Source of the DNA: Chryseobacterium jejuense
GTDB lineage: Bacteria > Bacteroidota > Bacteroidia > Flavobacteriales > Weeksellaceae
Assembly: GCF_900100075.1 (NCBI RefSeq)
Contig: NZ_FNEG01000006.1
Location: 186,001-250,000 of the forward strand
Reading direction: 5' to 3'
Length of the DNA stretch: 64,000 bases
Below the pieces are notes generated by a model. That model had not been told where the DNA came from and did not search any database. It saw only the letters and a list, made by a program, of their open reading frames with translations. Below, piece by piece: positions 26,486 through 35,368 of this stretch; position 1 is the first letter of the stretch, and each line of letters begins with the position of its first letter. A program made the position numbers and the translations under genes.

Positions 26486-26542
26486 AACACTGAAAAGTGT
26501 AGAGTAGAGTTTCTCTATCACTTTAAGTCTAATAGTTAAATT

Positions 26543-26616
26543 GCTTCCATAGCTCAGTTGGCCAGAGCACGTGATTTGTAATCTCGGGGTCGTGGGTTCG
26601 AATCCCTCTGGAAGCT
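26543..26616 (+). tRNA. tRNA-Thr(TGT), copy 2
   Basis: Identical to the copy at 26118-26191, including the spacer that follows. No own promoter is obvious upstream, and the preceding hairpin may limit read-through. Confidence 0.95.
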
Positions 26617-26636
26617 CAATTTAATATAAAATATCT

Positions 26637-26717
26637 GGGGAGATTCCAGAGTGGCTAAATGGGACTGACTGTAACTCAGTTGCTTCGGCTTCGTAGGTTC
26701 GAATCCTGCTCTCCCCA
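26637..26717 (+). tRNA. tRNA-Tyr(GTA), copy 2
   Basis: Identical to the copy at 26212-26292, with acceptor GGGGAGA/TCTCCCC and anticodon GTA. Confidence 0.94.
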
Positions 26718-26740
26718 CTATATTTTATATTAGAAAAAAG

Positions 26741-26773
26741 TTTGCAGAATTAAAAATTAATTCTTAGTTTTGC
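26741..26773 (+). promoter_or_regulatory. Internal promoter before tRNA-Gly, copy 2
   Basis: TTTG (26741-26744), 20 bases, then TAGTTTTGC (26765-26773). The boxes and spacing are kept although the surrounding spacer has diverged slightly from copy 1. Confidence 0.75.
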
Positions 26774-26806
26774 AAAGCGTTTACCAATAATTTTGGAAAC
26801 AAAATT

Positions 26807-26879
26807 GCGGAAGTAGCTCAGTTGGTAGAGCGTCAGCCTTCCAAGCTGAATGTCGCGGGTTCGACCCCCGTCTTCCGCT
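26807..26879 (+). tRNA. tRNA-Gly(TCC), copy 2
   Basis: Identical to the copy at 26381-26453. Confidence 0.95.
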
Positions 26880-26883
26880 CAAG

Positions 26884-26913
26884 AAAAATCACGCTATTCA
26901 GTGTGATTTTTTT
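26884..26913 (+). terminator. Hairpin after the second tRNA cassette
   Basis: AAAAATCAC (26884-26892) pairs with GTGATTTTT (26903-26911), with further T residues. tRNA-Thr(GGT) follows only 8 bases later, so it may act as a processing signal or partial terminator. Confidence 0.5.
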
Positions 26914-26920
26914 AATTAAT

Positions 26921-26992
26921 GCCGACTTAGCTCAGCGGTAGAGTGCTTCCTTGGTAAGGAAGAGGTCACGGGTTCAAGTCCCGTAGTTGGCT
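26921..26992 (+). tRNA. tRNA-Thr(GGT)
   Basis: Acceptor GCCGACT pairs with AGTTGGC (one G-T), discriminator T. The anticodon loop TTGGTAA gives GGT. It is the last tRNA of the cluster and is not duplicated. Confidence 0.95.
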
Positions 26993-27000
26993 CTCGAATC

Positions 27001-27025
27001 TCCCGAATCTCTTCGGGAATTTTTT
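27001..27025 (+). terminator. Terminator of the tRNA cluster
   Basis: TCCCGAA (27001-27007) pairs with TTCGGGA (27012-27018) around TCTC, followed by eight T residues. Confidence 0.88.
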
Positions 27026-27028
27026 TTG

Positions 27029-27335
27029 TCCTAAAAGTTCGAAATATTACTCATAGATGGAAATACTAGCTTTCTAAAAAAAGAATGTATTAAATCAATA
27101 TTACATCAAAAAAATCTTACAATAAATAATCCGATTTTAGAATTATAGAGAGCTGGCAAAGAAAAATAGTTATACAAGTGTTTAAAAAAATGGAGATGGT
27201 CCAGGTGAGGTAGAAAAATCAAATTCTGAATTTTTAGAGTTGAAAAATCCTACAGCATCCTATTCTCCTTAACTTTTGTCACCGATCGATAATCATCATA
27301 AAAATTTTCGCTACATTCGTGTAAAATAATTTTTG
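27029..27335. other. Gap between the tRNA cluster and the two-component genes
   Basis: About 300 bases of AT-rich sequence with no gene, tRNA or strong hairpin. TACATTCG at 27312-27319 is a one-mismatch -7 candidate for the response regulator. Confidence 0.4.
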
Positions 27336-28016
27336 ATGAATATTCTTTTATTAGAAGACGATCTTATTCTTTCTGCAGAGCTTTGCCGATTTTTAGAATC
27401 CAATAATTTCACCTGCGATAAAATCTATGATGGAGAAACTTTTCTTCGTCAGATTAAAAACAATTCTTACGATCTGTACCTGCTTGATATCAACGTCCCC
27501 AAAATAAACGGGCTGGATGTCTGTCAAACGATCCGTTCTTTTGATAAAAGTACTCCCATCATTATCATCTCTGCTTACGGGGATATTTCGGATAAAAAAG
27601 ATGCTTTTACCCGTTTGGCTGATGATTACCTGGTAAAACCGTTCCAGTTTGAAGAGCTCCTTTTAAGAATTAACTCCCTGTTGAGAAGAAAAATGCCTTC
27701 AGATAATTCCGATCAGGATATTATCAGGATAGACGACCTTATCATTAACAAAACAGAACAGAAAGTATATCGTGGCGGAAATGAAATAACACTTACCTTA
27801 AAAGAGTTCCAATTATTGGTTTATTTGGCAGAAGCGCAGGGTAGAACTGTTTCCAAGCAACAGATCACTGAACATGTGTGGGAACATAACTTTAATACCA
27901 ATACCAATACGGTAGAGGTGTACATCAATTTCTTAAGAAAAAAGATCGATAAAGATTTTAAAATAAAATTAATCCATACCCGTTCAGGTTTCGGATATTA
28001 TTTAAGTCCATTATAA
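27336..28016 (+). CDS. OmpR/PhoB-family response regulator (CzcR/CusR-like)
   Basis: The 226-residue DNA-binding regulator has a receiver domain (1-118) with acidic pocket Glu7-Asp8-Asp9, phosphorylation site Asp51 in YLLDINVP, and Lys in YLVKPFQF. A C-terminal winged helix follows (LTLKEFQLLVYLAEAQG, SKQQITEHVW, VEVYINFLRKKID, HTRSGFGYYL). I chose the ATG at 27336; an in-frame TTG three bases earlier adds one residue and is less likely. The stop abuts the kinase start. The efflux genes lie directly downstream with a five-copy direct repeat in front, which fits OmpR-family binding. Confidence 0.93.
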   Translation: MNILLLEDDLILSAELCRFLESNNFTCDKIYDGETFLRQIKNNSYDLYLLDINVPKINGLDVCQTIRSFDKSTPIIIISAYGDISDKKDAFTRLADDYLVKPFQFEELLLRINSLLRRKMPSDNSDQDIIRIDDLIINKTEQKVYRGGNEITLTLKEFQLLVYLAEAQGRTVSKQQITEHVWEHNFNTNTNTVEVYINFLRKKIDKDFKIKLIHTRSGFGYYLSPL

Positions 28017-29381
28017 ATGTCTTTAAAAAGAAAGATAGCTTTAACCATCAGTATCGCCTTTTCATTGCTTTTTGGAATGGTGATGTCTGTCATTTATTTA
28101 TCTTTTAATGATTTCAGGAGGGATGAATTTAAAGAAAGATTCAGACAGAGGCTGGAATTTACCACTCATTTTATTTCAAAGTCTAAAGATTTTGAAGAAG
28201 AGGCCCCAATTTTTTTCAATGAAAACTCGGATAATATTCTTTTGAATGAAAAGATTTTAATCTTTAATGAACAGAAGGAACTTATCTATAGTACTATTAA
28301 AGACCGTAATGTTACATGGGATAGTGCTATGCTGAAGGAACTGGATAGAAAGAAGATTATTTACACTGAAAAAACAGTTCCGGAGATTTATGCTGCACTG
28401 AGAAACATTAATGGTGAGAATTATTATATCCTTACCAGCGCCTTTGATACGAATGGAAAATCGAAGCTGGGTTTCCTGAAATACCTTTTGATCGCTGCTT
28501 ATGCTATGAGCACACTTCTTATAGGGTTTTTCAGTTATTATTTTGTTGAAAAGTTTCTTCGCCCCTTAGAAGATCTGAATAAAGAGATTTCAGAAGTAAC
28601 AGCCCATAAACTAACTACTCAGATTCCGGTGCAGGAATCTAATGATGAAGTAAATGTTCTTGCAAAATCGTTCAACACAATGATTGTTCGATTGAATGAT
28701 GTATTTCAGTCACAAAAAGATTTTACGGCAAGTGCTTCCCACGAAATCAGGACACCTATTACAAGAATGGCGTTTCAATTGGAAAATCTGATTAAATTTG
28801 AAGAACATTCTCCAAAGACTCTATCTTCATTACAGCAAATTCAGCGGGATGTTTACCAATTATCAGACTTAACAAATTCATTACTCTTACTTACGAAGTT
28901 TGATAAGGAAAATATTCAAAGCATTTATGAAGATGTAAGAATAGATGAAGTGATTTTTGATGCCTTTGAAGGAGTGGAAAAAAGTTACCCTGAGCTTAAA
29001 CTGGATTTTCTCATTGCAGAAGAGACTTCTGAAAATGCTTTTCTTACCATTAGCGGCATCCAATCATTACTGGTGATTGTTTTTATTAATCTATTTAAAA
29101 ATGCAGCAGTATATTCTGACAATACCGAAGTAAAAGTATTGATAACTGAAACCAGTACTCATCTTAGTATTGATGTAATTTCCCATGGTGACACGATTTC
29201 CGAGGAAGAGCAGACTAAATTATTTGAAGCGTTTACACGAGGAAATAATGCTCAAAATATTTCCGGTTCCGGCTTAGGACTTAGAATTGTTAAAAGAATT
29301 TTGGAATATCATGATGCCGAAATTATTTATTCTTCTCCTGGCGAGTACATGAATAAATTTACTGTAATTTTTAAAAAATAA
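28017..29381 (+). CDS. Sensor histidine kinase (CzcS/CusS-like)
   Basis: The 454-residue inner-membrane kinase has a first membrane segment at about 7-29 and a periplasmic sensor domain of about 120 residues. A second membrane segment (about 155-178) is followed by a HAMP linker, then a HisKA domain with phospho-acceptor His242 in SASHEIRTPITRM. The HATPase domain has N-box NLFKNAAVYS and G-box GSGLGLRIVKRI. It starts one base after the response regulator stop, so the two are a cognate pair. The position before a metal efflux operon suggests sensing of a periplasmic metal ion. The periplasmic domain shows no obvious Cys or His cluster. Confidence 0.93.
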   Translation: MSLKRKIALTISIAFSLLFGMVMSVIYLSFNDFRRDEFKERFRQRLEFTTHFISKSKDFEEEAPIFFNENSDNILLNEKILIFNEQKELIYSTIKDRNVTWDSAMLKELDRKKIIYTEKTVPEIYAALRNINGENYYILTSAFDTNGKSKLGFLKYLLIAAYAMSTLLIGFFSYYFVEKFLRPLEDLNKEISEVTAHKLTTQIPVQESNDEVNVLAKSFNTMIVRLNDVFQSQKDFTASASHEIRTPITRMAFQLENLIKFEEHSPKTLSSLQQIQRDVYQLSDLTNSLLLLTKFDKENIQSIYEDVRIDEVIFDAFEGVEKSYPELKLDFLIAEETSENAFLTISGIQSLLVIVFINLFKNAAVYSDNTEVKVLITETSTHLSIDVISHGDTISEEEQTKLFEAFTRGNNAQNISGSGLGLRIVKRILEYHDAEIIYSSPGEYMNKFTVIFKK

Positions 29382-29516
29382 ATTTTCAGAACTATTTATT
29401 AGATCAAAAGCTGTTATAGTTTTTGTTAAACTTTGGATTAAATTTTCTAGAAAAAATCAATCATTGGAGAAAAATTTAAATTCTTGAACCTCTCTAATCT
29501 CATTCAAAATAGCCTG

Positions 29517-29566
29517 TTTAAGGCGATTTTAATATTTTTTTAAGCCTCATTTAAGTTTCTTTTAAT
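29517..29566 (+). promoter_or_regulatory. Five-copy 11-bp-phased direct repeat, probable response-regulator operator
   Basis: TTTAAG at 29517, TTTAAT at 29528, TTTAAG at 29539, TTTAAG at 29550 and TTTAAT at 29561 are spaced exactly 11 bases apart, one helical turn. A weak -7-like CAATTTTG at 29577-29584 follows, with no TTTG -33 box. OmpR/PmrA-type regulators bind tandem hexamers with 5-base gaps, so this is probably the activator array for the efflux operon. Confidence 0.75.
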
Positions 29567-29603
29567 CACATCCGAGCAATTTTGTAATTTAAAAAGAAAA
29601 ATA

Positions 29604-30851
29604 ATGAACAGAATTGCAGTGCTGTGCCTGGCCGTTTCCTCATTCATGGCGGCACAACAGCAAATGTCTCTTTCGGAGTGTGAAGAAGCATTTCAAAAGA
29701 ACAACCTACAACTGCTTGCTGCGCAGTATAATATTAGTGAAGCAGAAGCAGATATCATTCAGGCAAAGATATGGGATCTGCCAAATCTCTCTGTTGAGTT
29801 GAATGCCTATGACCCTGAAAATGATAAAGTTCTTCATATAGGAAGTACAGGAGCAAAAGAATTTGGTATTGATCAACTTTTGGTATTAGGAGGCAAAAGA
29901 AAGAATGAAGTAGCTTTTGCAAAATCTAACAAAGAGATTGCAGAACTACAGTTCAAAGGACTTGTAATAGATTTAAGAGCACAACTGAGAAATACCTTTT
30001 ACAGTATTATTTTTGATGAAAAGAAACAAGAGAATATAGACCTTCAGCTTAAATATATTACCAACCTGCTTAATGCCTATGAGAGCCAGAATAAAAAAGG
30101 AAATGTTTCACTGAAAGATGTGGTGAGGCTTCAATCCCTGGTCATAGGATTGCAAAGCGATAAGACTGAGATTTCGAATAATATTATTCAAGAAAAACAA
30201 ACTCTGAAGCTTCTTACCGGAAGCCAAACGGAAATTGAACCTCTAATTTCTGGTGAAGAATTGGAACAGCTTTTTAATAGACAACCGTTGACAAGTCTAC
30301 AGGAATTGCAACAAAAAGCACTCGAGAACAATACGAATTACCTTACTTTTATTAAGATAACAGAAAGTAGCCAGCTTAATCTAAAATGGCAAAAATCTCT
30401 CAATATACCGGATTTGACAGTAGGAGCCCGTTACACACAACGAGGTGCAGCTTTTGATAATCAAATTGCCGTTTCTTTCGGAATACCAATTCCGTTATGG
30501 AAAAAGAATAAAGGGAATGAGATGAAAGCAGAATATCAGATAGAGGAAAGTAAAAAAGATGAAGCAAGACAAAAAGAAGAACTAATATCCCAAGTCACTG
30601 CCTCTTATAAAGTATGGGATAATCAATACCAGCAGTATTATACTTTACAACCACATGATTTTAAGAATATGGATCTGGTGTTTAATGGGATTGTAACCAA
30701 CTTCCAGAGAGGAAATGTTAGTCTTATCGAATTTACCGACTTCATGGAAAGTTACAAACAAAGTATTCTGCATATTTACGATATGAAAAAGCAGATTATG
30801 CTTTCTGCCGAACAACTTAATCAACTAGTACAAACGAAAATCTTCTATTAA
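29604..30851 (+). CDS. TolC-family outer-membrane efflux protein (CzcC/CusC-like)
   Basis: The 415-residue outer-membrane channel component has a signal peptide at about 1-18 (ending MAAQ). Two repeats of long alpha-helical sequence with heptad-like Leu, Gln and Lys patterns follow, as in TolC-type barrels. The periplasmic helices carry the outer-membrane efflux family pattern near SECEEAFQKNNLQLL and SLQELQQKALENN. It is the first of three efflux genes; the adaptor starts 4 bases after its stop. Length fits the CzcC subgroup. It is likely activated by the neighbouring two-component pair through the repeat array 38 bases upstream of the ATG. Confidence 0.9.
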   Translation: MNRIAVLCLAVSSFMAAQQQMSLSECEEAFQKNNLQLLAAQYNISEAEADIIQAKIWDLPNLSVELNAYDPENDKVLHIGSTGAKEFGIDQLLVLGGKRKNEVAFAKSNKEIAELQFKGLVIDLRAQLRNTFYSIIFDEKKQENIDLQLKYITNLLNAYESQNKKGNVSLKDVVRLQSLVIGLQSDKTEISNNIIQEKQTLKLLTGSQTEIEPLISGEELEQLFNRQPLTSLQELQQKALENNTNYLTFIKITESSQLNLKWQKSLNIPDLTVGARYTQRGAAFDNQIAVSFGIPIPLWKKNKGNEMKAEYQIEESKKDEARQKEELISQVTASYKVWDNQYQQYYTLQPHDFKNMDLVFNGIVTNFQRGNVSLIEFTDFMESYKQSILHIYDMKKQIMLSAEQLNQLVQTKIFY

Positions 30852-30855
30852 AACA

Positions 30856-31941
30856 ATGAAAAAATATATTATCCCCGTATTGATAAGCCTGTCATTAGTG
30901 ACTTGTTCTAAAAAAGAGGAACAAAAAACAAATCAGGCAAAAAAAGGATTTGAGCTTAGTAATACCATGTTGAACTCGATCTCTTTAGCAAAGGTTGAAC
31001 AAAAGAATATTGAGAATGAATATAGTTTTTATGGTAAGATTTCAGCAGATAAAAACAGCTATATAGACGTTTATCCTTTGGTAGGAGGAAATGTGATGAG
31101 TGTAAATGTAGAACTTGGTGATTATGTGAAAAAAGGTCAGGTTTTGGCTACCATCAGAAGTACGGAACTCGCAGAAGTGCAAAAGGATGTCAGTGACGCA
31201 AAAACAGATTTGGTTGTTGCAAAAAATAATTTACGTGTTTCAAAAGAGTTATACGAAGGGAAGTTAAATACCGAAAGAGATGTACTGGAAGCCAAAAGCC
31301 AGCTACAAAAAGCACAGGATCAATTACAGAGAGCTACTGCTATAAGTACCGTTTATAATGTGAAGACAGGAAATATTTATAGTGTTATTGCACCAATTAG
31401 TGGTTATATTGTTCAGAAAAGTATTAATAAAGACATGCAGTTGAGAAGCGATAGAAGTGAAAATATTTTTGATGTCGCCAATACTACTAATGTATGGGCA
31501 ATTATGAACGTTAATGAATCTGATATTGATAAAATAAGCCTTGGAATGAAAGCTCAGGTTTCTACCCTTTCTTATCCGGATAAAGTTTTTGATGGAAGAA
31601 TTGATAAAATATTCAAAATTATTGATCCGCAAACCAATGCCATGCAGGCAAGGGTAGATCTGGATAATGCCAATGGATTATTAATTCCGGATAGTAAAGC
31701 CACTATAAAAGTTTCCAGCCTGGAAAGCAATACAATGTTAGCTGTTCCTTCTAAAGCTGTAATTTTTGATGATAACAAAAGCTTTGTAGTGATTTTTAAA
31801 TCCAGAACTGATGTGAAAGTAAGAGAAGTGAAAGTACAGAAACAGGTAGGTGATGTTACTTATATCGCAGATGGTCTTAAAGAAGGAGAAGAAGTAATTA
31901 CCAACAATCAGCTTTTGATATACCGTTCTCTGAACAGTTGA
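30856..31941 (+). CDS. RND efflux periplasmic adaptor lipoprotein (CzcB-like)
   Basis: The 361-residue membrane-fusion protein links the inner-membrane pump to the outer-membrane channel. The N-terminus MKKYIIPVLISLSLVTC carries a lipobox with Cys17. Then come a beta-barrel/lipoyl half-motif (VNVELGDYVKKGQVLATI), an alpha-hairpin (about 105-150), the second lipoyl half (VIAPISGYIVQKSIN) and the C-terminal beta domains. No metal-binding histidine-rich tail is present. It lies between the TolC-type gene and the pump gene. Confidence 0.92.
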   Translation: MKKYIIPVLISLSLVTCSKKEEQKTNQAKKGFELSNTMLNSISLAKVEQKNIENEYSFYGKISADKNSYIDVYPLVGGNVMSVNVELGDYVKKGQVLATIRSTELAEVQKDVSDAKTDLVVAKNNLRVSKELYEGKLNTERDVLEAKSQLQKAQDQLQRATAISTVYNVKTGNIYSVIAPISGYIVQKSINKDMQLRSDRSENIFDVANTTNVWAIMNVNESDIDKISLGMKAQVSTLSYPDKVFDGRIDKIFKIIDPQTNAMQARVDLDNANGLLIPDSKATIKVSSLESNTMLAVPSKAVIFDDNKSFVVIFKSRTDVKVREVKVQKQVGDVTYIADGLKEGEEVITNNQLLIYRSLNS

Positions 31942-32003
31942 AACTTGTAGTGATTTAAAATAAATTCTTTCAACGGCTTTTTTAGGTCATCAATGTATCT
32001 ATC

Positions 32004-35000
32004 ATGAATAAATTCATAAAAAATATAATCGCTTTTTCATTAAAGAATAAAGCATTTACCTTTATCTGGGTAGCTATTTTAGCGGTTGCCGGATTTATAA
32101 GTTTCAAAAATATGCCTATTGAAGCTTTTCCGGATGTTACCAATACCCAGATTGTAATCATTACCCAATGGAATGGGCGTAGTGCAGAAGAAGTAGAACG
32201 TTTTGTTACTACACCCATAGAATTGGCAATGAGCCCGGTTCAGAAGAAAACCAGTGTGAGAAGTACCACGATGTTTGGACTTTCTATTGTTAAAATTCTG
32301 TTTGATGATGGGGTGGATGATACTTTTGCCAGAAATCAGGTCAATAACCAATTAAGAACCATTAGCCTTCCTGACGAGGTAGACCCTGAAGTGCAACCAC
32401 CCTACGGGCCAACCGGAGAAATTTTCAGATATACGCTGGAAAGTAAAACAAAAGATTCACGTAAATTACTTACCCTGCAAAACTGGGTGATAGACCGTGC
32501 TTTAAGAGGCGTGCCTGGAGTAGCAGATATCAACGTTTTCGGTGGACAGGACAAAGTATTTGAATTGAGTATTGACCCCAGAGCATTGGATAAATATAAC
32601 CTGACACCGCTTCAGGTATATGATGCCGTTACCAAGAGTAACCTGAACGTTGGAGGAGACGTTATTGAAAAGAACGGGCAAGCTTATGTTGTACGAGGAA
32701 TAGGTTTAGTAAAATCTATTACAGATATAGGAAATATTACTATTCAGAATGACAGTGGAAACCCGGTTCTGGTAAAAAATGTAGCAGAGGTTCATGAAAG
32801 TTCCATGCCTAGAGTAGGGCAGGCAGCACTCAACCATCACGATGATACGGTAGAAGGGATTGTAGTGATGAGAAAAGGGGAGAATCCAAGAGAAGTTCTG
32901 GTAGGAGTAAAAGAAAAAATTAAAGAACTGAACGAAAAGATTCTTCCGAACGACGTGAAAATGGTGACTTTCTATGACAGGGATAACCTGATGGATTTCA
33001 CTACACACACGGTAATGCATAACTTAATTGAAGGAATTGTATTGGTAACCGTGATCGTTTTGATCTTTATGGCGGATTGGAGAACTACATTAATTGTTTC
33101 CATCATCATTCCTTTATCCTTATTATTTGCATTTTTATGTTTAAAACTGGCAGGGATGAGTGCCAATCTACTTTCTCTGGGAGCAGTAGATTTCGGGATT
33201 ATTATTGATGGAGCCGTCGTCATGGTGGAAGGCCTCTTTGTAATGCTCGACCACAAAGCACATCGATATGGAAAGGAAAAATTTAATAAACTGGCAAAAG
33301 GAGGCTGGATTAAGCAGACCGGAACCGGATTAGGAAAAGCTATTTTCTTCTCCAAACTTATTATTATTACCTCGTTGATCCCGATCTTCTCATTCCAAAA
33401 AGTGGAAGGGAAAATGTTTTCGCCTTTAGCCTTTACATTAGGATTTGCACTAATAGGAGCGTTGATATTTACATTAACGCTGGTTCCAGTACTTTCTCAT
33501 ATCCTTTTAAATAAAAATGTAAGAGAAAAAAATAATCCGTTTGTTAATTTCTGGGATAGAATTGTATTAAAAGGTTTCAACGTAACCTTTAAACATAAAA
33601 AGATGAGTATGATCGTGGCGATCTCTTTCCTTGCAGTGACATTATTTTCCGGTAAATTCCTTGGAACGGAATTCTTACCACAGCTTAATGAAGGTTCCCT
33701 TTGGATTACTGCCGAAATGCCGATGAGCTCATCACTAAAAGAATCCCTGAAAACAGCAGACCTCTTGAAAAAGGATATTATGAGTTTCTCTGAAGTAACA
33801 GATGTTCTGGCACAAACAGGAAGAAGTAATGACGGAACAGACCCGAATGGATTCGGATTTGTGCAGTTTGCTGTAAACCTTAAGCCGAGGGAAGAATGGA
33901 AGCGAAAGATCACTTATGATGAACTGATTAATGAAATAGATCAAAAGCTGAGAAGTTATCAGGGAATTACTTTTAACTATTCTCAACCGATCTCAGATAA
34001 CGTAGCGGAAGCCGTAGCGGGTTTTAAAGCAGAAAACGGAATTAAGATCTATGGAGATAATTTAGAAACCTTGGATAAATTAGCCCACGAGGTTTTATCA
34101 AAAGTTAAAGATGTTGAAGGTGTAAAAGATCCAGGGATCATTAAAAATATCGGTCAACCGGAAGTGAGCGTGGTATTAGATAGAGATAAAATGGCCGCTT
34201 ACGGAGTGATGCCGGCAGATGCACAAGCGGTATTGGAAATGGCTTTTGGAGGTAAAACCGCTTCTGAAATGTTTGATGGAGAAAGAAAATTCCCAATTCG
34301 TCTCCGTTATTCTCAGCAATACAGAAGCAATGAAAATGATATTGCAGCTTTAATGGTGCCTACCCAGGATGGAGCAAAAATACCCTTAAAAGAGATCAGT
34401 ACTATTGTTAAAGATAATGGAGCAGCTTTTATTTACAGAGATAATATTAAAAGATATATCGGCGTAAAATTCTCAATCCGTGATCGTGATTTGGGAAGTA
34501 CCATTGCTGATGCTCAGAAGAAAGTAGCAACTATTGATTTTCCGGATGGATATTCTGTAGGCTGGACAGGACAGTTTGAAAACCAGCAGCGTGCTTCACA
34601 CAGATTGGCTCAGGTTGTTCCGGTAAGTATTCTGATGATCTTTTTCCTTCTGTTTATTCTGTTTGGAAATATGAAAGACTCTCTTCTGGTACTAGCGAAT
34701 GTTCCATTTGCTTTGATCGGAGGTATTATTGCCTTGCATGTTACCGGAATGAATTTCGGAATCTCTGCAGGGGTAGGAATGATTGCTCTTCTTGGAATAT
34801 GTATACAGAACGGAGTAATTTTGATTACAGAGTTCCATCAGAATGTTAAAAACGGACTGGATATAGATAATGCCATATTAAGTGGGGTGAAAGCAAGAAC
34901 AAGACCGGTAATTATGACTGCGCTTATGGCTTCTATAGGATTAATGCCGGCAGCCCTATCCACTGGGATCGGATCTGAATCTCAAAAGCCTTTAGCTATT

Positions 35001-35102
35001 GTAATTATTGGTGGTCTTATAACCGCCACAGTGCTTACTCTTCTTATTTTTCCAATCATTTTCTGGATTTTTAACAGGACTAAAAGGCTAAGTCAAGTCT
35101 AA
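32004..35102 (+). CDS. Heavy-metal RND efflux pump (CzcA-like)
   Basis: The 1032-residue proton-driven inner-membrane transporter has 12 membrane segments and two large periplasmic loops. The membrane proton-relay segment reads DFGIIIDGAVVMVEG, with Asp396, Asp402 and Glu409. The spacing equals the essential Asp402, Asp408 and Glu415 of Cupriavidus CzcA, and the DFG-DGAV form is that of the divalent-cation (HME1/HME2) subgroup rather than the AIGAMVDAA form of copper/silver CusA. Predicted substrates are therefore zinc, cobalt, cadmium or nickel; this is inference from the motif. It follows the adaptor by 62 bases. The terminator is at 35129-35158. Confidence 0.95.
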   Translation: MNKFIKNIIAFSLKNKAFTFIWVAILAVAGFISFKNMPIEAFPDVTNTQIVIITQWNGRSAEEVERFVTTPIELAMSPVQKKTSVRSTTMFGLSIVKILFDDGVDDTFARNQVNNQLRTISLPDEVDPEVQPPYGPTGEIFRYTLESKTKDSRKLLTLQNWVIDRALRGVPGVADINVFGGQDKVFELSIDPRALDKYNLTPLQVYDAVTKSNLNVGGDVIEKNGQAYVVRGIGLVKSITDIGNITIQNDSGNPVLVKNVAEVHESSMPRVGQAALNHHDDTVEGIVVMRKGENPREVLVGVKEKIKELNEKILPNDVKMVTFYDRDNLMDFTTHTVMHNLIEGIVLVTVIVLIFMADWRTTLIVSIIIPLSLLFAFLCLKLAGMSANLLSLGAVDFGIIIDGAVVMVEGLFVMLDHKAHRYGKEKFNKLAKGGWIKQTGTGLGKAIFFSKLIIITSLIPIFSFQKVEGKMFSPLAFTLGFALIGALIFTLTLVPVLSHILLNKNVREKNNPFVNFWDRIVLKGFNVTFKHKKMSMIVAISFLAVTLFSGKFLGTEFLPQLNEGSLWITAEMPMSSSLKESLKTADLLKKDIMSFSEVTDVLAQTGRSNDGTDPNGFGFVQFAVNLKPREEWKRKITYDELINEIDQKLRSYQGITFNYSQPISDNVAEAVAGFKAENGIKIYGDNLETLDKLAHEVLSKVKDVEGVKDPGIIKNIGQPEVSVVLDRDKMAAYGVMPADAQAVLEMAFGGKTASEMFDGERKFPIRLRYSQQYRSNENDIAALMVPTQDGAKIPLKEISTIVKDNGAAFIYRDNIKRYIGVKFSIRDRDLGSTIADAQKKVATIDFPDGYSVGWTGQFENQQRASHRLAQVVPVSILMIFFLLFILFGNMKDSLLVLANVPFALIGGIIALHVTGMNFGISAGVGMIALLGICIQNGVILITEFHQNVKNGLDIDNAILSGVKARTRPVIMTALMASIGLMPAALSTGIGSESQKPLAIVIIGGLITATVLTLLIFPIIFWIFNRTKRLSQV

Positions 35103-35128
35103 TTATCTTTCATTTTATATATTAATTG

Positions 35129-35158
35129 AGCCTGAAATATTCTGTATTTCAGGCTTTT
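35129..35158 (+). terminator. Terminator of the efflux operon
   Basis: The stem AGCCTGAAATA (35129-35139) pairs with TATTTCAGGCT (35145-35155), followed by TTTCT. Confidence 0.82.
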
Positions 35159-35214
35159 CTGTAAAAGGAGCTGTAAAAGGTTTCAGAAAGATTTTTTCAA
35201 TCCGGAAAAATGTG

Positions 35215-35223
35215 TAAATTTGC
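35215..35223 (+). promoter_or_regulatory. Candidate upstream promoter box for tuf
   Basis: TAAATTTGC matches TAnnTTTGC exactly, about 146 bases before the tuf ATG. A T-rich but non-consensus -33 region precedes it. Confidence 0.45.
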
Positions 35224-35297
35224 AGTCTCAATGCATCGAAATATAAGGTTTGTCCTTCATTGGATGAGAATATTGAAAGTTTTTTGAATAAAAAGTT

Positions 35298-35326
35298 TTT
35301 GGTATTTAAAAATTCATTATATTTGC
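35298..35326 (+). promoter_or_regulatory. Proximal promoter of tuf
   Basis: TTTG (35298-35301), a 16-base spacer, and TATATTTGC (35318-35326), 42 bases before the ATG. The -7 box is perfect; the spacer is shorter than usual. Confidence 0.68.
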
Positions 35327-35368
35327 ACACCGAAAATTTGAAAAACAATAAATAAATAATTTTAAATC

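Noticed and set aside
26118..26992. Repeated units suggestive of a CRISPR array
   Set aside because: The repeats are tRNA genes with full cloverleaf pairing; spacing and length do not fit CRISPR. No other array-like repeats were found.
27333..27335. TTG as start of the response regulator
   Set aside because: An ATG follows immediately and gives the normal receiver-domain N-terminus.
33497..33913. 138-codon antisense frame in the CzcA-like gene
   Set aside because: Explained by codon bias of the pump gene on the plus strand.
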